A stretch of DNA of 64,000 nucleotides from Algibacter luteus (GTDB taxonomy: Bacteria > Bacteroidota > Bacteroidia > Flavobacteriales > Flavobacteriaceae), in contig NZ_FQYK01000001.1 in assembly GCF_900141715.1 (NCBI RefSeq), positions 434,001 through 498,000 on the forward strand, in the 5' to 3' direction. Positions 10,419 to 20,801 of the stretch are shown here, piece by piece (position 1 is the first letter of the stretch; every line of letters starts with the position of its first letter). The notes under the pieces were generated by a model that saw nothing but the letters and a program-made list of their open reading frames with translations, had not been told where the DNA came from and did no database searches. The translations under genes and the position numbers were made by a program.

Positions 10419-10793
10419 TTACTTAGTTGCTTTTTTCTTGTTAGCAACAGTTTTTCTTCTACCTTTTCTAGTTCTAGAGTTGTTTTTAGTACGTTGTCCT
10501 CTTAATGGAAGACCAGCTCTATGACGAATACCTCTGTAACATCCAATGTCCATTAATCGCTTAATGTTTAATTGCGTTTCAGAACGTAATTCACCTTCAA
10601 TAGTAAAAGTACCAACAGCCTCACGAATACCAGCAATTTGGTCATCCGTCCAGTCTTGAACTTTAATACTTTCGTCTACTTTAGCTGATGCTAAAATGTC
10701 TTTTGCTCTACTTCTACCTATTCCATAGATATAAGTTAAAGAGATTACTCCTCTTTTGTTTTTTGGTATGTCAACACCTGCAATTCTTGCCAT
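10419..10793 (-). CDS. rpsM: 30S ribosomal protein S13
   Basis: S13 (124 residues) sits in the 30S head and contacts P-site tRNA and L5. It begins [26 protein letters not shown] and has the [19 protein letters not shown] motif and a basic C-terminal tail. It starts 3 bp after the rpmJ stop, so the two are coupled. Confidence 0.97.
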   Translation of the reverse strand: MARIAGVDIPKNKRGVISLTYIYGIGRSRAKDILASAKVDESIKVQDWTDDQIAGIREAVGTFTIEGELRSETQLNIKRLMDIGCYRGIRHRAGLPLRGQRTKNNSRTRKGRRKTVANKKKATK

Positions 10794-10796
10794 AAT

Positions 10797-10913
10797 TTAC
10801 CCTTGTCTTTGTTTAAATCTAGGATTCTTTTTGTTTATCACGTAAAGTCTACCTTTTCTACGCACGATTTTACAATCTGCACTTCTTTTTTTAACTGAAG
10901 CTCTTACTTTCAT
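10797..10913 (-). CDS. rpmJ: 50S ribosomal protein L36
   Basis: A short 38-codon gene starts at an ATG at 10913 and ends with TAA at 10797-10799. It reads [20 protein letters not shown] and ends RFKQRQG. The usual Zn-ribbon of L36 is degenerate: only Cys14 is visible, with no CxxC-type set, so this is probably the zinc-free variant. It lies between infA and rpsM, its standard place. Confidence 0.93.
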   Translation of the reverse strand: MKVRASVKKRSADCKIVRRKGRLYVINKKNPRFKQRQG

Positions 10914-10921
10914 CTTTTTCT

Positions 10922-10951
10922 AGTTTAAAAGTTTAAAGTTTAAAAGTTTAA
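10922..10951. repeat. Tandem 15-bp direct repeat in the infA-rpmJ spacer
   Basis: Two back-to-back copies of agtttaaaagtttaa fill the middle of the 79-bp spacer. It is A/T-only apart from the G positions. It may be a slippage product; no function is evident. Confidence 0.6.
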
Positions 10952-10992
10952 AGTTGTTTAACTTATTACTTCATCACCTTACAACTTAATCT

Positions 10993-11208
10993 TTAGTATC
11001 TATAAGTTATTCGAGCCTTTGTTAAATCGTAAGGACTCATTTCTAATTTTACTTTATCACCCGGTAATAATTTAATGTAATGCATACGCATTTTACCAGA
11101 GATATGAGCAGTCACAATGTGACCGTTTTCTAACTCAACACGAAACATAGCATTTGATAATGCTTCTATAATCGTTCCGTCTTGCTCTATTGCTGCTTGT
11201 TTTGCCAT
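10993..11208 (-). CDS. infA: Translation initiation factor IF-1
   Basis: IF-1 (71 residues) is a single OB-fold protein that blocks the 30S A site during initiation. [22 protein letters not shown] starts the protein, and the [25 protein letters not shown] segment is the conserved OB core. It follows secY after 10 bp; adk and map, often found between these genes, are absent. Confidence 0.97.
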   Translation of the reverse strand: MAKQAAIEQDGTIIEALSNAMFRVELENGHIVTAHISGKMRMHYIKLLPGDKVKLEMSPYDLTKARITYRY

Positions 11209-11218
11209 AGTATAATAA

Positions 11219-12574
11219 TTAAGCTACTGCTTTTCTATTTTTACCAGTCTTCATCAAACCATCATAGTGTCTATTCAACAAATACGAATTAATTTGCTGC
11301 ATAGTATCAATTGCCACTCCAACCATAATTAATAGTGATGTTCCACCGAAAAACAACGCCCAACCTTGCTGTACACCCATGAGTTTAACTATTACCGCCG
11401 GAAATACAGCGATAAGTGCTAAAAATATAGAACCAGGTAAGGTTATTTGAGACATTATTTTATCTAAAAATTCTGATGTTTCAGAACCTGGACGAATACC
11501 TGGAATAAAACCACCACTACGTTTCAAGTCGTCTGCCATTTTATTGGTAGGCACTGTAATTGCCGTATAAAAGTAAGTGAATACTATAATTAATAAAGCA
11601 AATGTAATGTTATAAACTAATCCAAAAATATCAGAATAGTTAGTTTGTAACCATGTTCCGAAAGCTGTTTCTTTTAAGAACGATGATCCTCCAATTAAAC
11701 TTGGAACAAACATGATTGCTTGTGCAAATATAATTGGCATTACTCCAGATGCATTTAACTTCAATGGAATGTATTGTCTAGAACCTGCCATAGCGCTCTT
11801 TTCATAACCGCCTGACGCCGTTCTTCTAGCATATTGTACAGCAATCTTTCTTACTCCCATTACTAACATAATAGAAGCTAAAATGATAACAAACCAGATA
11901 ACTAGCTCAATAAGTACCATCATTAATCCACCATTTCCACCACCTTCTAATCTCGTTGCCGAGTTTTGCAAGAAGGCTTGAGGTAAAGTAGCTATAATAC
12001 CAACCATAATTAACAGAGAAATACCATTACCAATACCTTTATCAGTTATTTTTTCTCCTAACCACATTGCGAAAATACATCCTGTTACTAAAATAGTTAC
12101 TGATGAGAAATAGAATAATGGCCCTGTACCTAATAAAAATGCCGTAGAAGGAATTCCTAATGCTGGTAAACTTGCTAAATATCCTGGTGCTTGCAATAAA
12201 CAGATAGCGATTGTTAACCAACGTGTAATCTGATTGATTTTCTTTTGGCCACTAGCACCTTCCTTTTGCAGTTTCTGCAAATAAGGAATAGCAATTCCCA
12301 TTAATTGAACAACAATAGAAGCAGAAATGTAAGGCATGATCCCTAAAGCAAAAACCGAGGCATTTGCGAACGCTCCTCCTGTAAAGGCGTTAAGCAAACC
12401 TAACAAACCACTGTCTGTTTTTTCTGCTAAACCTCCAAGTTGTGCAGCATCGATACCAGGTAAAACTACTTGAGCACCAAAACGATAAACCAATAACAGA
12501 CTCAAAGTTACTATGATTCTGTTTCTTAGTTCTTCTATTTTCCAAACATTCTTAATCGATTCTATAATTTTCAT
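11219..12574 (-). CDS. secY: Preprotein translocase subunit SecY
   Basis: SecY (451 residues) is the channel of the Sec translocon in the inner membrane. About ten hydrophobic segments are visible. Recognisable parts include the N-terminal TM1 with [17 protein letters not shown], the plug-region [23 protein letters not shown], and the cytosolic loop [20 protein letters not shown]. It sits between rplO and infA in the spc portion, ensuring supply with ribosome synthesis. Confidence 0.98.
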   Translation of the reverse strand: MKIIESIKNVWKIEELRNRIIVTLSLLLVYRFGAQVVLPGIDAAQLGGLAEKTDSGLLGLLNAFTGGAFANASVFALGIMPYISASIVVQLMGIAIPYLQKLQKEGASGQKKINQITRWLTIAICLLQAPGYLASLPALGIPSTAFLLGTGPLFYFSSVTILVTGCIFAMWLGEKITDKGIGNGISLLIMVGIIATLPQAFLQNSATRLEGGGNGGLMMVLIELVIWFVIILASIMLVMGVRKIAVQYARRTASGGYEKSAMAGSRQYIPLKLNASGVMPIIFAQAIMFVPSLIGGSSFLKETAFGTWLQTNYSDIFGLVYNITFALLIIVFTYFYTAITVPTNKMADDLKRSGGFIPGIRPGSETSEFLDKIMSQITLPGSIFLALIAVFPAVIVKLMGVQQGWALFFGGTSLLIMVGVAIDTMQQINSYLLNRHYDGLMKTGKNRKAVA

Positions 12575-12588
12575 ACTTATAAAAAGTC

Positions 12589-13041
12589 TTATATAGTTAC
12601 AGCTTCTCCTCCTGCAGCTTCAATCGCAGCTTTTGCTGAAGCAGTAAACTTATGAGCAGATACTTTTAATTTTGCTTTTAATTCACCTCTACCTAAAATC
12701 TTAACTAGATCATTTTTTCCAGCTAAACGGTTTGCGAATAATGTTTCAAAATCTACTGTATCTTTTATTTTCTTCTCATCAACCAATTGTTGTAATGTAT
12801 CTAGATTGATTCCTTGATACTCAACACGGTTAATGTTAGTAAAACCAAACTTAGGAACACGTCTTTGAAGTGGCATTTGACCTCCTTCAAATCCTAATTT
12901 CTTAGAATAACCAGAACGAGATTTAGCTCCTTTGTGACCACGAGTTGCGGTACCACCTTTTCCAGAACCTTGTCCACGACCTATTCTTTTTCCTTGAGTT
13001 TTTACTGAACCTTCTGCAGGTTTTAAATTACTTAAATCCAT
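12589..13041 (-). CDS. rplO: 50S ribosomal protein L15
   Basis: L15 (150 residues) is a late-assembling 50S protein. The Gly/Arg-rich N-terminal extension (GKRIGRGQGSGKGGTATRGHKG) and GGQMPLQRRVPKFGF are diagnostic. It lies between rpmD and secY with short spacers. Confidence 0.97.
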   Translation of the reverse strand: MDLSNLKPAEGSVKTQGKRIGRGQGSGKGGTATRGHKGAKSRSGYSKKLGFEGGQMPLQRRVPKFGFTNINRVEYQGINLDTLQQLVDEKKIKDTVDFETLFANRLAGKNDLVKILGRGELKAKLKVSAHKFTASAKAAIEAAGGEAVTI

Positions 13042-13057
13042 TTTTCAGTTTATATTT

Positions 13058-13237
13058 TTAAGCTTCTTCTACAGAAACTAAATGTGAAACTTTAGCAACC
13101 ATACCAAGTATATTTGGTGTAGCTTCATGCTCTTTTACTTGACCAATCTTTTTAAGACCTAGAGCTTCTAAAGTTCTTTTTTGTCTTTGCGTACGATTGA
13201 TTGCGCTTTTAACTTTTTTTACTTTAATCTTTGCCAT
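13058..13237 (-). CDS. rpmD: 50S ribosomal protein L30
   Basis: A 59-codon gene starts at an ATG at 13237 and ends with TAA at 13058-13060. It encodes MAKIKVKKVKSAINRTQRQK, then LEALGLKKIGQ and a final LVSVEEA, matching bacterial L30 in length and pattern. It lies in its usual place between rpsE and rplO. Confidence 0.94.
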   Translation of the reverse strand: MAKIKVKKVKSAINRTQRQKRTLEALGLKKIGQVKEHEATPNILGMVAKVSHLVSVEEA

Positions 13238-13248
13238 TTCTGTCTTTA

Positions 13249-13773
13249 TTAAGCGTTAAAAACTTGTTCAAGTGAAATACCTCTATCTCTAGCAATAGTA
13301 TTCGCATCTCTTAATTGTAATAAAGCATCAAATGTTGCTTTTACTACATTATGAGGATTTGAAGACCCTTGAGATTTTGATAATACATCGTGTACACCAA
13401 CTGCCTCAAGAACTGTTCTTACAGCTCCACCAGCAATTACACCTGTACCAGGCGCAGCAGGAATAATATTTACTCTAGCTCCACCATATTTACCTTTTTG
13501 CTCGTGTGGTAACGTTCCTTTTATAATAGGAATTCTTACTAGGTTTTTCTTAGCATCTTCAACAGCTTTTGCAATTGCACTAGCAACATCTTTAGATTTT
13601 CCTAAGCCTTGACCTACAACACCAGCTTCATCACCAACTACTACAATTGCTGAAAAACCAAATGCTCTACCACCTTTAGTTACTTTTGTAACTCTTTGTA
13701 CACCAACTAAACGATCTTTAAGATCTAATCCACCTGGTTTTACTAACTCTGCACTTTTATATTTTTGAAACAT
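13249..13773 (-). CDS. rpsE: 30S ribosomal protein S5
   Basis: S5 (174 residues) affects decoding accuracy. The N-terminal double-stranded-RNA-binding domain contains [31 protein letters not shown]. The C-terminal domain has the [25 protein letters not shown] segment (split here by normal conservation). It is followed 11 bp later by rpmD. Confidence 0.97.
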   Translation of the reverse strand: MFQKYKSAELVKPGGLDLKDRLVGVQRVTKVTKGGRAFGFSAIVVVGDEAGVVGQGLGKSKDVASAIAKAVEDAKKNLVRIPIIKGTLPHEQKGKYGGARVNIIPAAPGTGVIAGGAVRTVLEAVGVHDVLSKSQGSSNPHNVVKATFDALLQLRDANTIARDRGISLEQVFNA

Positions 13774-13779
13774 AATATC

Positions 13780-14136
13780 TTAGAATTTAAGTCCTGCTTC
13801 TCTAGCACCTTCTGCTAGTGATTTTACTCTTCCGTGGTATAAATATCCACCTCTATCAAAAGCTATGGTTTCTACACCTGCCTTTAAAGCTTTTTCAGCA
13901 AGTGCTTTACCTACTAATTTAGCTACTTCTGATTTAGTTGCTTTCGCAGAACTAATATCTTTATCTCTTGAAGATGCTGCACTGATAGTGTTACCAGTTA
14001 CATCATCAACTATTTGAGCATAAATTTCTTTATTACTTCTATAAACAGCTAATCTTGGTCTAGCTTCTGTACCAGAAACTACTTTTCGGATTCTGTTTTT
14101 TATCCTTATTCTTCTTTCGTTCTTTGTCAATGCCAT
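13780..14136 (-). CDS. rplR: 50S ribosomal protein L18
   Basis: L18 (118 residues) binds 5S rRNA in the central protuberance. It shows [28 protein letters not shown] and the C-terminal [26 protein letters not shown]. The spacing to rpsE is 6 bp. Confidence 0.97.
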   Translation of the reverse strand: MALTKNERRIRIKNRIRKVVSGTEARPRLAVYRSNKEIYAQIVDDVTGNTISAASSRDKDISSAKATKSEVAKLVGKALAEKALKAGVETIAFDRGGYLYHGRVKSLAEGAREAGLKF

Positions 14137-14146
14137 AACTTAATTA

Positions 14147-14689
14147 TTAAGCTGATTTACCTGCTTTTCTTCTTATTTCTTCACCAACAAACTTGATTCC
14201 TTTTCCTTTGTAAGGCTCAGGCTTTCTAAATCCGCGGATTTTTGCAGCTACTTGACCAACAAGTTGTTTATCGAATGATGTTAGTTTTACAATAGGATTT
14301 TTACCTTTTTCTGATATCGTTTCCACTTTTACTTCTGGAGCAATATCAAGAATGATGTTATGAGAAAACCCTAAGGCTAAATCTAATTTTTGTCCTTGAT
14401 TTGATGCTCTATAACCTACACCTACCAATTCTAACTCTTTTGTCCATCCTTTAGAGACACCTTCAATCATATTGTGCATTAAAGATCTATATAAACCGTG
14501 TTTAGCTTTTTGATCTTTAGTATCAGAAGAACGTGTAACCCAAACGCTACCATCTTCAACTTTTATCTCGATAGAGTCGTAGTTTTGTGTTAACTCTCCT
14601 AATTTTCCTTTTACAGTAACTACGCCGTCTTTAACGTCTACTGTTACACCTTCTGGAATGGCTACTGGATTATTTCCTATTCTTGACAT
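14147..14689 (-). CDS. rplF: 50S ribosomal protein L6
   Basis: L6 (180 residues) lies near the factor-binding site of the 50S subunit. It has the two repeated L6 domains, start MSRIGNNPVAIPEGV, and the conserved C-terminal RKPEPYKGKGIKFVGEEIRRKAGKSA. Gene order rpsH-rplF-rplR is standard. Confidence 0.97.
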   Translation of the reverse strand: MSRIGNNPVAIPEGVTVDVKDGVVTVKGKLGELTQNYDSIEIKVEDGSVWVTRSSDTKDQKAKHGLYRSLMHNMIEGVSKGWTKELELVGVGYRASNQGQKLDLALGFSHNIILDIAPEVKVETISEKGKNPIVKLTSFDKQLVGQVAAKIRGFRKPEPYKGKGIKFVGEEIRRKAGKSA

Positions 14690-14706
14690 TTCTTTCTGGC
14701 TTTAAA

Positions 14707-15105
14707 TTAGTATACGTAACATAAAACTTCTCCACCTACATTATCTCTTTTGGCTTGTTTACCAGTCATTACTCCATGTGAAGTAGAGACAATAGCAATA
14801 CCAAGACCATTAAGAATTCTAGGCAACTCATTAGCTCCAGCATACTTACGTAAACCTGGAGTACTAATTCTTTGAAGCTTCTTAATTACTGGTTCTTTTG
14901 TTTCTTTATTGTACTTAAGAGCTATTTTAATAGTTCCTTGTACAGTAGAATCATCAAATTTATAACTTAAAATATATCCTTGTTCGAATAAAATTTTAGT
15001 TATGTCTTTTTTAAGATTAGATGCAGGTATCTCTACCACTCTGTGGTTAGCACGCACTGCGTTTCTAATTCTTGTCAAATAATCCGCAATTGGATCTGAG
15101 TACAT
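14707..15105 (-). CDS. rpsH: 30S ribosomal protein S8
   Basis: S8 (132 residues) binds helix 21 of 16S rRNA; in enterobacteria it also represses spc mRNA. It begins MYSDPIADYLTRIRNAVRA and ends GGEVLCYVY. The C-terminal segment STSHGVMTGKQAKRDNVGG is typical. A 69-bp gap separates it from rpsN, larger than most spacers in this cluster. Confidence 0.97.
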   Translation of the reverse strand: MYSDPIADYLTRIRNAVRANHRVVEIPASNLKKDITKILFEQGYILSYKFDDSTVQGTIKIALKYNKETKEPVIKKLQRISTPGLRKYAGANELPRILNGLGIAIVSTSHGVMTGKQAKRDNVGGEVLCYVY

Positions 15106-15174
15106 AATGAATTGATTTTGTGGTCTTGGTTTTCGAACCTATGTCGAACCTTAAACCTGATTATTTAAATAATA

Positions 15175-15444
15175 TTACCAACTTGCTTTTTTAACTCCAG
15201 GAATAAGACCTTGGTTGGCCATTTCTCTAAATGTTACACGAGAAATACCAAATGTTCTCATATATCCTCTAGGTCTTCCTGTTAATTTACATCTATTATG
15301 CTGACGTATAGGAGATGCGTTTTTTGGCAACTTTTGTAATGCTTCATAGTCTCCAGCTTCTTTCAAAGCTTTACGTTTTTCAGCATATTTAGCTACTGTT
15401 TTAGCTCTTTTTACCTCGCGGGCTTTCATTGATTCTTTAGCCAT
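15175..15444 (-). CDS. rpsN: 30S ribosomal protein S14 (zinc-free type)
   Basis: S14 (89 residues) belongs to the longer type without CxxC zinc motifs; only one Cys is present in [21 protein letters not shown]. The C-terminus [10 protein letters not shown] is diagnostic. It overlaps nothing and follows rplE after 3 bp. Confidence 0.97.
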   Translation of the reverse strand: MAKESMKAREVKRAKTVAKYAEKRKALKEAGDYEALQKLPKNASPIRQHNRCKLTGRPRGYMRTFGISRVTFREMANQGLIPGVKKASW

Positions 15445-15447
15445 ATC

Positions 15448-15999
15448 TTAATTCTTTTGAAAAGGTAATCCTAATTCAGTTAATAATGATTTTGCTTCTT
15501 TATCAGTATCTGCAGTAGTTACAAATGTGATATCCATACCAGAAATTTTATTCACTTTATCAATATTTATCTCTGGAAAGATAATTTGTTCTGTAATTCC
15601 TAAATTGTAATTACCTCTACCGTCAAATCCTGTAGCTTTAATTCCATTAAAATCTCTAACACGTGGAAGTGCTGAAGTTACTAATCGATCTAAAAACTCG
15701 TACATTCTTTCGCCACGTAAAGTTACTTTTACCCCAATTGGCATCCCTTTACGTAATTTAAAAGAAGCAACATCTTTCTTAGATAATGTAGAAATCGCTT
15801 TTTGTCCAGATATAGTCGTTAATTCTTCTACTGCGTAGTCAATTAACTTTTTGTCTGCAACTGCAGCTCCAACACCTTTAGATATCACTATCTTAGTAAG
15901 TTTAGGAACTTGCATTACATTCTTATACCCAAATTCGTCTGTAAGAGCTGCAATTACTCTGCTTTTATACTCTTCTTTAAGTCTTGGTGAATATGCCAT
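15448..15999 (-). CDS. rplE: 50S ribosomal protein L5
   Basis: L5 (183 residues) binds 5S rRNA and the P-site tRNA region. It shows [55 protein letters not shown] and [20 protein letters not shown]. Length is normal. It starts 2 bp after rplX. Confidence 0.97.
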   Translation of the reverse strand: MAYSPRLKEEYKSRVIAALTDEFGYKNVMQVPKLTKIVISKGVGAAVADKKLIDYAVEELTTISGQKAISTLSKKDVASFKLRKGMPIGVKVTLRGERMYEFLDRLVTSALPRVRDFNGIKATGFDGRGNYNLGITEQIIFPEINIDKVNKISGMDITFVTTADTDKEAKSLLTELGLPFQKN

Positions 16000-16001
16000 A
16001 A

Positions 16002-16313
16002 CTATATTACTTCATTAGATTTTACTGAAAATCTTACTTTTTTATCGCCTTCCATTCTATAACCAACTCTAGTTGTTTCACCTTTTGAGGTTAACAATGA
16101 TAAGTTAGAAATATGAATAGCTGCTTCTTTTTCTACGATTCCTCCTTGAGGGTTTTGCGCACTTGGTTTCGTATGTTTCTTAACCAAGTTTACACCTTCA
16201 ACAATCGCTTTGTTCTTTTCTATTAATACCTTCTGTACTTTACCTTCAGATCCTTTATGATCTCCAGCTATTACTTTTACAGTATCTCCAGTTTTTATTT
16301 TAAGCTTTCCCAT
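16002..16313 (-). CDS. rplX: 50S ribosomal protein L24
   Basis: L24 initiates 50S assembly. The KOW motif segment [18 protein letters not shown] is near the N-terminus. I chose the ATG at 16313 ([11 protein letters not shown], 103 residues), because it fits the family length. An in-frame ATG at 16328 would add five residues (MQNIK) and overlap the rplN stop as TAATG; that start is also possible and would imply translational coupling. Confidence 0.92.
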   Translation of the reverse strand: MGKLKIKTGDTVKVIAGDHKGSEGKVQKVLIEKNKAIVEGVNLVKKHTKPSAQNPQGGIVEKEAAIHISNLSLLTSKGETTRVGYRMEGDKKVRFSVKSNEVI

Positions 16314-16327
16314 CTTAATATTTTGCA

Positions 16328-16696
16328 TTAAAGCACCTCTGGTGCTAATGATACAATCTTCATGAATTGTTTATCACGAAGCTCTCTAGCAACAGGACCA
16401 AATACACGTGTACCTCTCATCTCACCGGTTGGGTTTAATAAAACACATGCATTATCATCAAATCTTATATAAGATCCATCTGGTCTTCTTACTTCTTTCT
16501 TAGTACGTACAACAACTGCCGTAGAAACCGCTCCTTTTTTAATGTTGCCATTAGGGGTTGCGTCCTTTACAGAAACAACAATTTTGTCTCCAACAGAGGC
16601 GTATCTTCTTTTAGTACCACCTAAAACACGGATAGTTAAAACTTCCTTTGCTCCAGTATTGTCTGCTACTTTTAATCTTGATTCTTGCTGTACCAT
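16328..16696 (-). CDS. rplN: 50S ribosomal protein L14
   Basis: L14 (122 residues) sits at the 30S-50S interface. It begins [19 protein letters not shown] and ends REKQ-like [29 protein letters not shown] is diagnostic. It is 2 bp from rpsQ. Confidence 0.97.
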   Translation of the reverse strand: MVQQESRLKVADNTGAKEVLTIRVLGGTKRRYASVGDKIVVSVKDATPNGNIKKGAVSTAVVVRTKKEVRRPDGSYIRFDDNACVLLNPTGEMRGTRVFGPVARELRDKQFMKIVSLAPEVL

Positions 16697-16698
16697 AA

Positions 16699-16956
16699 TT
16701 ATTTAGCTCTTTCTAAAATTTCAACTAATCTCCAACATTTAGATTTACTTAAAGGTCTTGTTTCCATGATCTTTACAGTATCTCCAATATTACAATCGTT
16801 TGTTTCGTCGTGAGCAACGTATTTTTTCGTTTTTAACACGAACTTTCCATACATAGGGTGTTTTACTTTTTTAACCTCTGCAACAACTATTGATTTTTGC
16901 ATCTTGTTACTAGTAACAACTCCTATACGTTCTTTTCTTAAATTTCTTGTTTCCAT
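16699..16956 (-). CDS. rpsQ: 30S ribosomal protein S17
   Basis: S17 (85 residues) has an OB fold and binds 16S rRNA early. Its core is [29 protein letters not shown], followed by [24 protein letters not shown]. Length and place are normal. Confidence 0.97.
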   Translation of the reverse strand: METRNLRKERIGVVTSNKMQKSIVVAEVKKVKHPMYGKFVLKTKKYVAHDETNDCNIGDTVKIMETRPLSKSKCWRLVEILERAK

Positions 16957-16968
16957 CTTTCAGCAGAA

Positions 16969-17160
16969 TTATTGTAATTCTCTTTTAGTTAATTCAGTCG
17001 CAATTCTCGCTACGGTTCTTCTTATAGAACGTAATTGAATAGGATTTTCTAAAGGAGATATTGCATGAGCCAATTTAAGGTCTGAATAACTCTTTTTTGT
17101 TTCACTAAGTTTCTCTTGTAACTCAGCTACAGATAATTCTTTAATTTCTGATTGTTTCAT
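16969..17160 (-). CDS. rpmC: 50S ribosomal protein L29
   Basis: L29 (63 residues) is a small helical protein at the polypeptide exit site. MKQSEIKELSVAELQEKL and the final RRTVARIATELTKREL match the family. It lies between rplP and rpsQ. Confidence 0.96.
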   Translation of the reverse strand: MKQSEIKELSVAELQEKLSETKKSYSDLKLAHAISPLENPIQLRSIRRTVARIATELTKRELQ

Positions 17161-17173
17161 AATATCAAATAAA

Positions 17174-17593
17174 TTATGCTTCGTAATCTCTAGCGATTAT
17201 AAACTTAGTTTTTACTGGCAGCTTTTGTGCAGCTAAACGTAATGCTTCTTTTGCAACGTCTAATGGCACACCACCTACTTCAAATAAAACACGACCTGGT
17301 CTACATACGGCAACCCATAATTCAACAGCACCTTTACCTTTACCCATACGTACTTCAAGAGGCTTCTTTGTAATAGGCTTGTCTGGAAATATTTTAATCC
17401 AAAGTTGACCTTCTCTTTTCATGTAACGTGTAGCGGCAATACGTGCAGCTTCTATTTGACGTGCAGTTATAAACGTAGCGTCTAATGCTTTTATTCCAAA
17501 AGTACCGTTTGAAAGTTGATGTCCTCTTCCAGAGAGACCTTTCATACGTCCTTTTTGTTGTTTACGAAATTTTGTTCTTTTAGGCTGTAACAT
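17174..17593 (-). CDS. rplP: 50S ribosomal protein L16
   Basis: L16 (139 residues) contacts A-site tRNA. It begins [19 protein letters not shown] and has the region [20 protein letters not shown] and the [20 protein letters not shown] segment. Length is normal. It follows rpsC by 21 bp. Confidence 0.97.
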   Translation of the reverse strand: MLQPKRTKFRKQQKGRMKGLSGRGHQLSNGTFGIKALDATFITARQIEAARIAATRYMKREGQLWIKIFPDKPITKKPLEVRMGKGKGAVELWVAVCRPGRVLFEVGGVPLDVAKEALRLAAQKLPVKTKFIIARDYEA

Positions 17594-17614
17594 TTTTCTT
17601 TACTTTATAAAAAA

Positions 17615-18331
17615 TTACTTTCTACGACGAGGTCCTTTATTTCCTCCTCTGGCACCACCTTTTCCTTCCTTCTTAGACAATCCAACAAGCGGAGAAAGTT
17701 CTCTTTTACCATATACTTCACCTTTCATGATCCATACTTTAACACCCAATCTACCATAAGTAGTGTGTGCCTCAACTAAAGCATAGTCAATATCGGCTCT
17801 AAAAGTTGATAAAGGAATACGTCCTTCTTTGTAGTGCTCAGATCGTGCCATTTCAGCACCATTTAAACGTCCACTAATTTGGATTTTAATTCCTTCAGCA
17901 TTCATACGCATTGTAGCAGCAATAGCCATCTTAATTGCACGTCTGTATGAAATTCTGTTTTCAATTTGACGAGCGATACTAGATCCTACTAAAAATGCAT
18001 CAAGTTCAGGTCTTTTAATTTCAAAAATATTTAACTGAACTTCTTTTCCAGTAATCTTCTTAAGCTCTTCTTTTAACTTGTCTACCTCTTGACCACCTTT
18101 CCCAATAATAATTCCAGGTCTTGCAGTAGTGATAGTAACGGTTACAAGTTTTAAAGTTCTTTCGATAATTACTCTACTAACACTTGCCTTAGATAAACGC
18201 GCATGAACGTATTTTCTAATCTTATCGTCTTCGGCAAGTTTATCACCATAATCGTTTCCTCCGTACCAGTTAGATTCCCATCCTCTGATAATTCCTAAGC
18301 GATTCCCGATTGGATTTGTTTTTTGTCCCAT
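17615..18331 (-). CDS. rpsC: 30S ribosomal protein S3
   Basis: S3 (238 residues) lines the mRNA entry tunnel and contributes to helicase activity. The type 2 KH domain has [18 protein letters not shown] (about 74-91). The C-terminal domain has [30 protein letters not shown]. The tail is Gly/Lys/Arg-rich. It follows rplV by 8 bp. Confidence 0.97.
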   Translation of the reverse strand: MGQKTNPIGNRLGIIRGWESNWYGGNDYGDKLAEDDKIRKYVHARLSKASVSRVIIERTLKLVTVTITTARPGIIIGKGGQEVDKLKEELKKITGKEVQLNIFEIKRPELDAFLVGSSIARQIENRISYRRAIKMAIAATMRMNAEGIKIQISGRLNGAEMARSEHYKEGRIPLSTFRADIDYALVEAHTTYGRLGVKVWIMKGEVYGKRELSPLVGLSKKEGKGGARGGNKGPRRRK

Positions 18332-18339
18332 ACTCTATC

Positions 18340-18747
18340 TTAGCTTTGTGTGTTATTGTTAGCTCCAACTACGATTGTTACGTGGTTTGAACGTTTTCTT
18401 ATTCTGTGTGCACGACCTTGTGGTGCTGGACGCAATCTTTTTAACATAGATCCGCCATCAACTCTAATTTCTTGAACGATTAATTCAGCTTCTTCAATAT
18501 CAGCCTCTTCGTTTTTAGCTTGCCAGTTTGCAATTGCAGACAATAACAATTTCTCTAAACGACCTGAAGCTTCTTTTTGATTGAATTTCAAGATATTAAG
18601 TGCATGTTCTACTTTTTCACCTCTTACTAAATCGGCTACTAAACGCATTTTTCTCGGTGACGTAGGACAATTATTAAGTTTAGCAAAAGCAACATGCTTT
18701 TTCCCTTCCTTAATAGCGTCTGCCATTTGTTTTTTACGACTTCCCAT
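18340..18747 (-). CDS. rplV: 50S ribosomal protein L22
   Basis: L22 (135 residues) lines the nascent-peptide exit tunnel. The core begins at [29 protein letters not shown]. An N-terminal extension of about 25 residues ([17 protein letters not shown]) is typical of Bacteroidota. The C-terminal beta hairpin contains [24 protein letters not shown]. Confidence 0.97.
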   Translation of the reverse strand: MGSRKKQMADAIKEGKKHVAFAKLNNCPTSPRKMRLVADLVRGEKVEHALNILKFNQKEASGRLEKLLLSAIANWQAKNEEADIEEAELIVQEIRVDGGSMLKRLRPAPQGRAHRIRKRSNHVTIVVGANNNTQS

Positions 18748-18753
18748 AGCTTA

Positions 18754-19032
18754 CTACTTTTTACCTTTATTTTTAGCACCGGCATGTCCACGGAATGAAC
18801 GTGTTGGTGAAAATTCTCCTAATTTATGACCTACCATGTTTTCTGTTACATAAACAGGAACAAATTGACGGCCATTGTGTACTGCTATTGTTTGTCCAAC
18901 AAAATCTGGAGTAATCATACTTGCTCTTGACCAAGTTTTGATTACCGATTTTTTGTTAGCTTCAACATTTGCAGCCACTTTTTTCTCTAATTTATAATGA
19001 ACGTAAGGTCCTTTTTTTAATGATCTTGCCAT
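18754..19032 (-). CDS. rpsS: 30S ribosomal protein S19
   Basis: S19 (92 residues) is in the 30S head and pairs with S13. [19 protein letters not shown], then [22 protein letters not shown] and [17 protein letters not shown], are diagnostic. It lies between rplB and rplV with 3-6 bp spacers. Confidence 0.97.
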   Translation of the reverse strand: MARSLKKGPYVHYKLEKKVAANVEANKKSVIKTWSRASMITPDFVGQTIAVHNGRQFVPVYVTENMVGHKLGEFSPTRSFRGHAGAKNKGKK

Positions 19033-19035
19033 GTC

Positions 19036-19863
19036 TTATTTCTTTCTACGTTCTACAATATATTTATTACTTGCTTTTGATTTAGAACGTGTTCTATATC
19101 CTTTAGCTGGTATACCGTTTCTAGAACGTGGGTGTCCTCCTGAAGATTTACCTTCACCACCACCCATTGGGTGATCAACTGGATTCATTACTACTGGTCT
19201 AGTACGTGGTCTTCTTCCTAACCATCTTGTTCTACCTGCTTTACCACCAACTAACAATTGATGATCTGAGTTAGATACAACACCTATAGTAGCCATACAG
19301 TTAGCAAGAATTAATCTTGTTTCACCTGAAGGCAACTTAATAGTTGCAAACTTACCATCTCTTGCCATTAATTGAGCAAATGCACCTGCACTACGAGCCA
19401 TAACAGCCCCTTGTCCTGGACGTAACTCTACGCAAGAAATAATAGTTCCTAATGGAATTTCACTTAATGGCATTGCATTTCCAATTTCTGGAGCAATTCC
19501 CTCTTTACCAGATACTACATTTTGCCCAACCTGAAGTCCATTTTGCGCAATAATGTATCTTTTTTCACCATCTTGATAATTCAATAATGCGATAAAAGCT
19601 GTTCTGTTTGGATCGTATTGAATAGAAGCTACTTCACCAGGAATACCTGCTTTGTCTCTTTTAAAATCAATGATACGATACTTTTTCTTATGACCTCCAC
19701 CAATATAGCGCATGGTCATTTTTCCTTGACTGTTTCTACCACCAGACCTTTTGTTCGGAACGAGTAAACTCTTTTCCGGCTTATCAGTAGTTATGGCGTC
19801 ATACCCATTTACTACTCTAAATCGCTGTCCTGGTGTGATTGGTTTTAATTTTCTTACTGACAT
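19036..19863 (-). CDS. rplB: 50S ribosomal protein L2
   Basis: L2 (275 residues) is needed for subunit association and peptidyl transfer. The C-terminal [21 protein letters not shown] stretch contains the conserved His of the peptidyl-transferase region. [36 protein letters not shown] marks the OB-fold. Length is normal. Confidence 0.98.
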   Translation of the reverse strand: MSVRKLKPITPGQRFRVVNGYDAITTDKPEKSLLVPNKRSGGRNSQGKMTMRYIGGGHKKKYRIIDFKRDKAGIPGEVASIQYDPNRTAFIALLNYQDGEKRYIIAQNGLQVGQNVVSGKEGIAPEIGNAMPLSEIPLGTIISCVELRPGQGAVMARSAGAFAQLMARDGKFATIKLPSGETRLILANCMATIGVVSNSDHQLLVGGKAGRTRWLGRRPRTRPVVMNPVDHPMGGGEGKSSGGHPRSRNGIPAKGYRTRSKSKASNKYIVERRKK

Positions 19864-19873
19864 TAGTCTTTAA

Positions 19874-20164
19874 TTACATGTTACTGTATAAATCAATCAT
19901 TTCACCTTCCGCCAGTTGTACAATTGCCTTTTTAACAGCATTTGTTTTACCATGTTGAATACCAGTTTTTGTGAACTTGGTACTACGATCTGGACGGACA
20001 TTTATAGTACGAACTTTTTCAACAGAAACACCATAAGCAGCTTCCACCGCTTTTTTGATTTCTACCTTGTTCGCCTTTGTGTTCACCGCGAAAGTATAGC
20101 AGTTTCTTAACTCGCTATCGGCAGTCGCTTTTTCTGTGATTATAGGTTTAATTAAGATACTCAT
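19874..20164 (-). CDS. rplW: 50S ribosomal protein L23
   Basis: L23 (96 residues) sits at the exit tunnel and docks trigger factor and SRP. It begins MSILIKPIITEKATADSELRN and has the FAVNTKANKVEIKKAVEAAYGVSVEKVRT segment. It lies between rplD and rplB. Confidence 0.97.
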   Translation of the reverse strand: MSILIKPIITEKATADSELRNCYTFAVNTKANKVEIKKAVEAAYGVSVEKVRTINVRPDRSTKFTKTGIQHGKTNAVKKAIVQLAEGEMIDLYSNM

Positions 20165-20171
20165 CTGTTTC

Positions 20172-20801
20172 TTATTTACTTAAGTTTGTTTCAATTCCTT
20201 CTAACGCTCCTTCTAACAGCACTACTTGATTTGCATTTAAAATCTTGTAAGTGCTTAATTCTGAGCTAGTTATGACTTCTGAACTTTTTAAATTGCGCGA
20301 TGACAAATATACGTTATTATTTGACCCACCCAACACAAACAGCGTTTTTTTGTTTTCAAGCTCTAAAGCCTTTAAAACTGCCGTAAAATTCTTCGTCTTT
20401 ACAGAGTCAAAATTGAAGTCTTCTAGAACTGTTATTGACTTTTCTCCTGCTTTGATACTTAAGGCAGATTTACGTGCTAAACGCTTTAAGTTTTTATTAA
20501 GTTTGAAGCTGTAATTTCTTGGTCTTGGTCCGAACATACGGCCACCACCTTTAAATACACCAGACTTAATACTACCTGCTCTTGCTGTACCAGTTCCTTT
20601 TTGCTTTTTAATCTTACGTGTACTTCCAGAAATCTCAGCTCTTTCTTTCGATTTGTGAGTTCCTTGACGTTGGTTTGCTAAATATTGTTTAACATCCAAG
20701 TATACAGCATGATCATTAGGCTCAATAGCAAACACATCGTTAGAAAGGTCTGCCTTTCTACCTGTGTCTTTTCCGTTTATATCTAAAACTGCTACTTTCA
20801 T
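20172..20801 (-). CDS. rplD: 50S ribosomal protein L4
   Basis: L4 (209 residues) lines the exit tunnel; in E. coli it also represses the S10 operon. It shows KQYLANQRQGTHKSKERAEISGS, GTGTARAGSIKSGVFKGGG and GPRPRNYSFKLNKN. The stop-start junction with rplC at 20801 overlaps by 1 nt, so translation is coupled. Confidence 0.97.
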   Translation of the reverse strand: MKVAVLDINGKDTGRKADLSNDVFAIEPNDHAVYLDVKQYLANQRQGTHKSKERAEISGSTRKIKKQKGTGTARAGSIKSGVFKGGGRMFGPRPRNYSFKLNKNLKRLARKSALSIKAGEKSITVLEDFNFDSVKTKNFTAVLKALELENKKTLFVLGGSNNNVYLSSRNLKSSEVITSSELSTYKILNANQVVLLEGALEGIETNLSK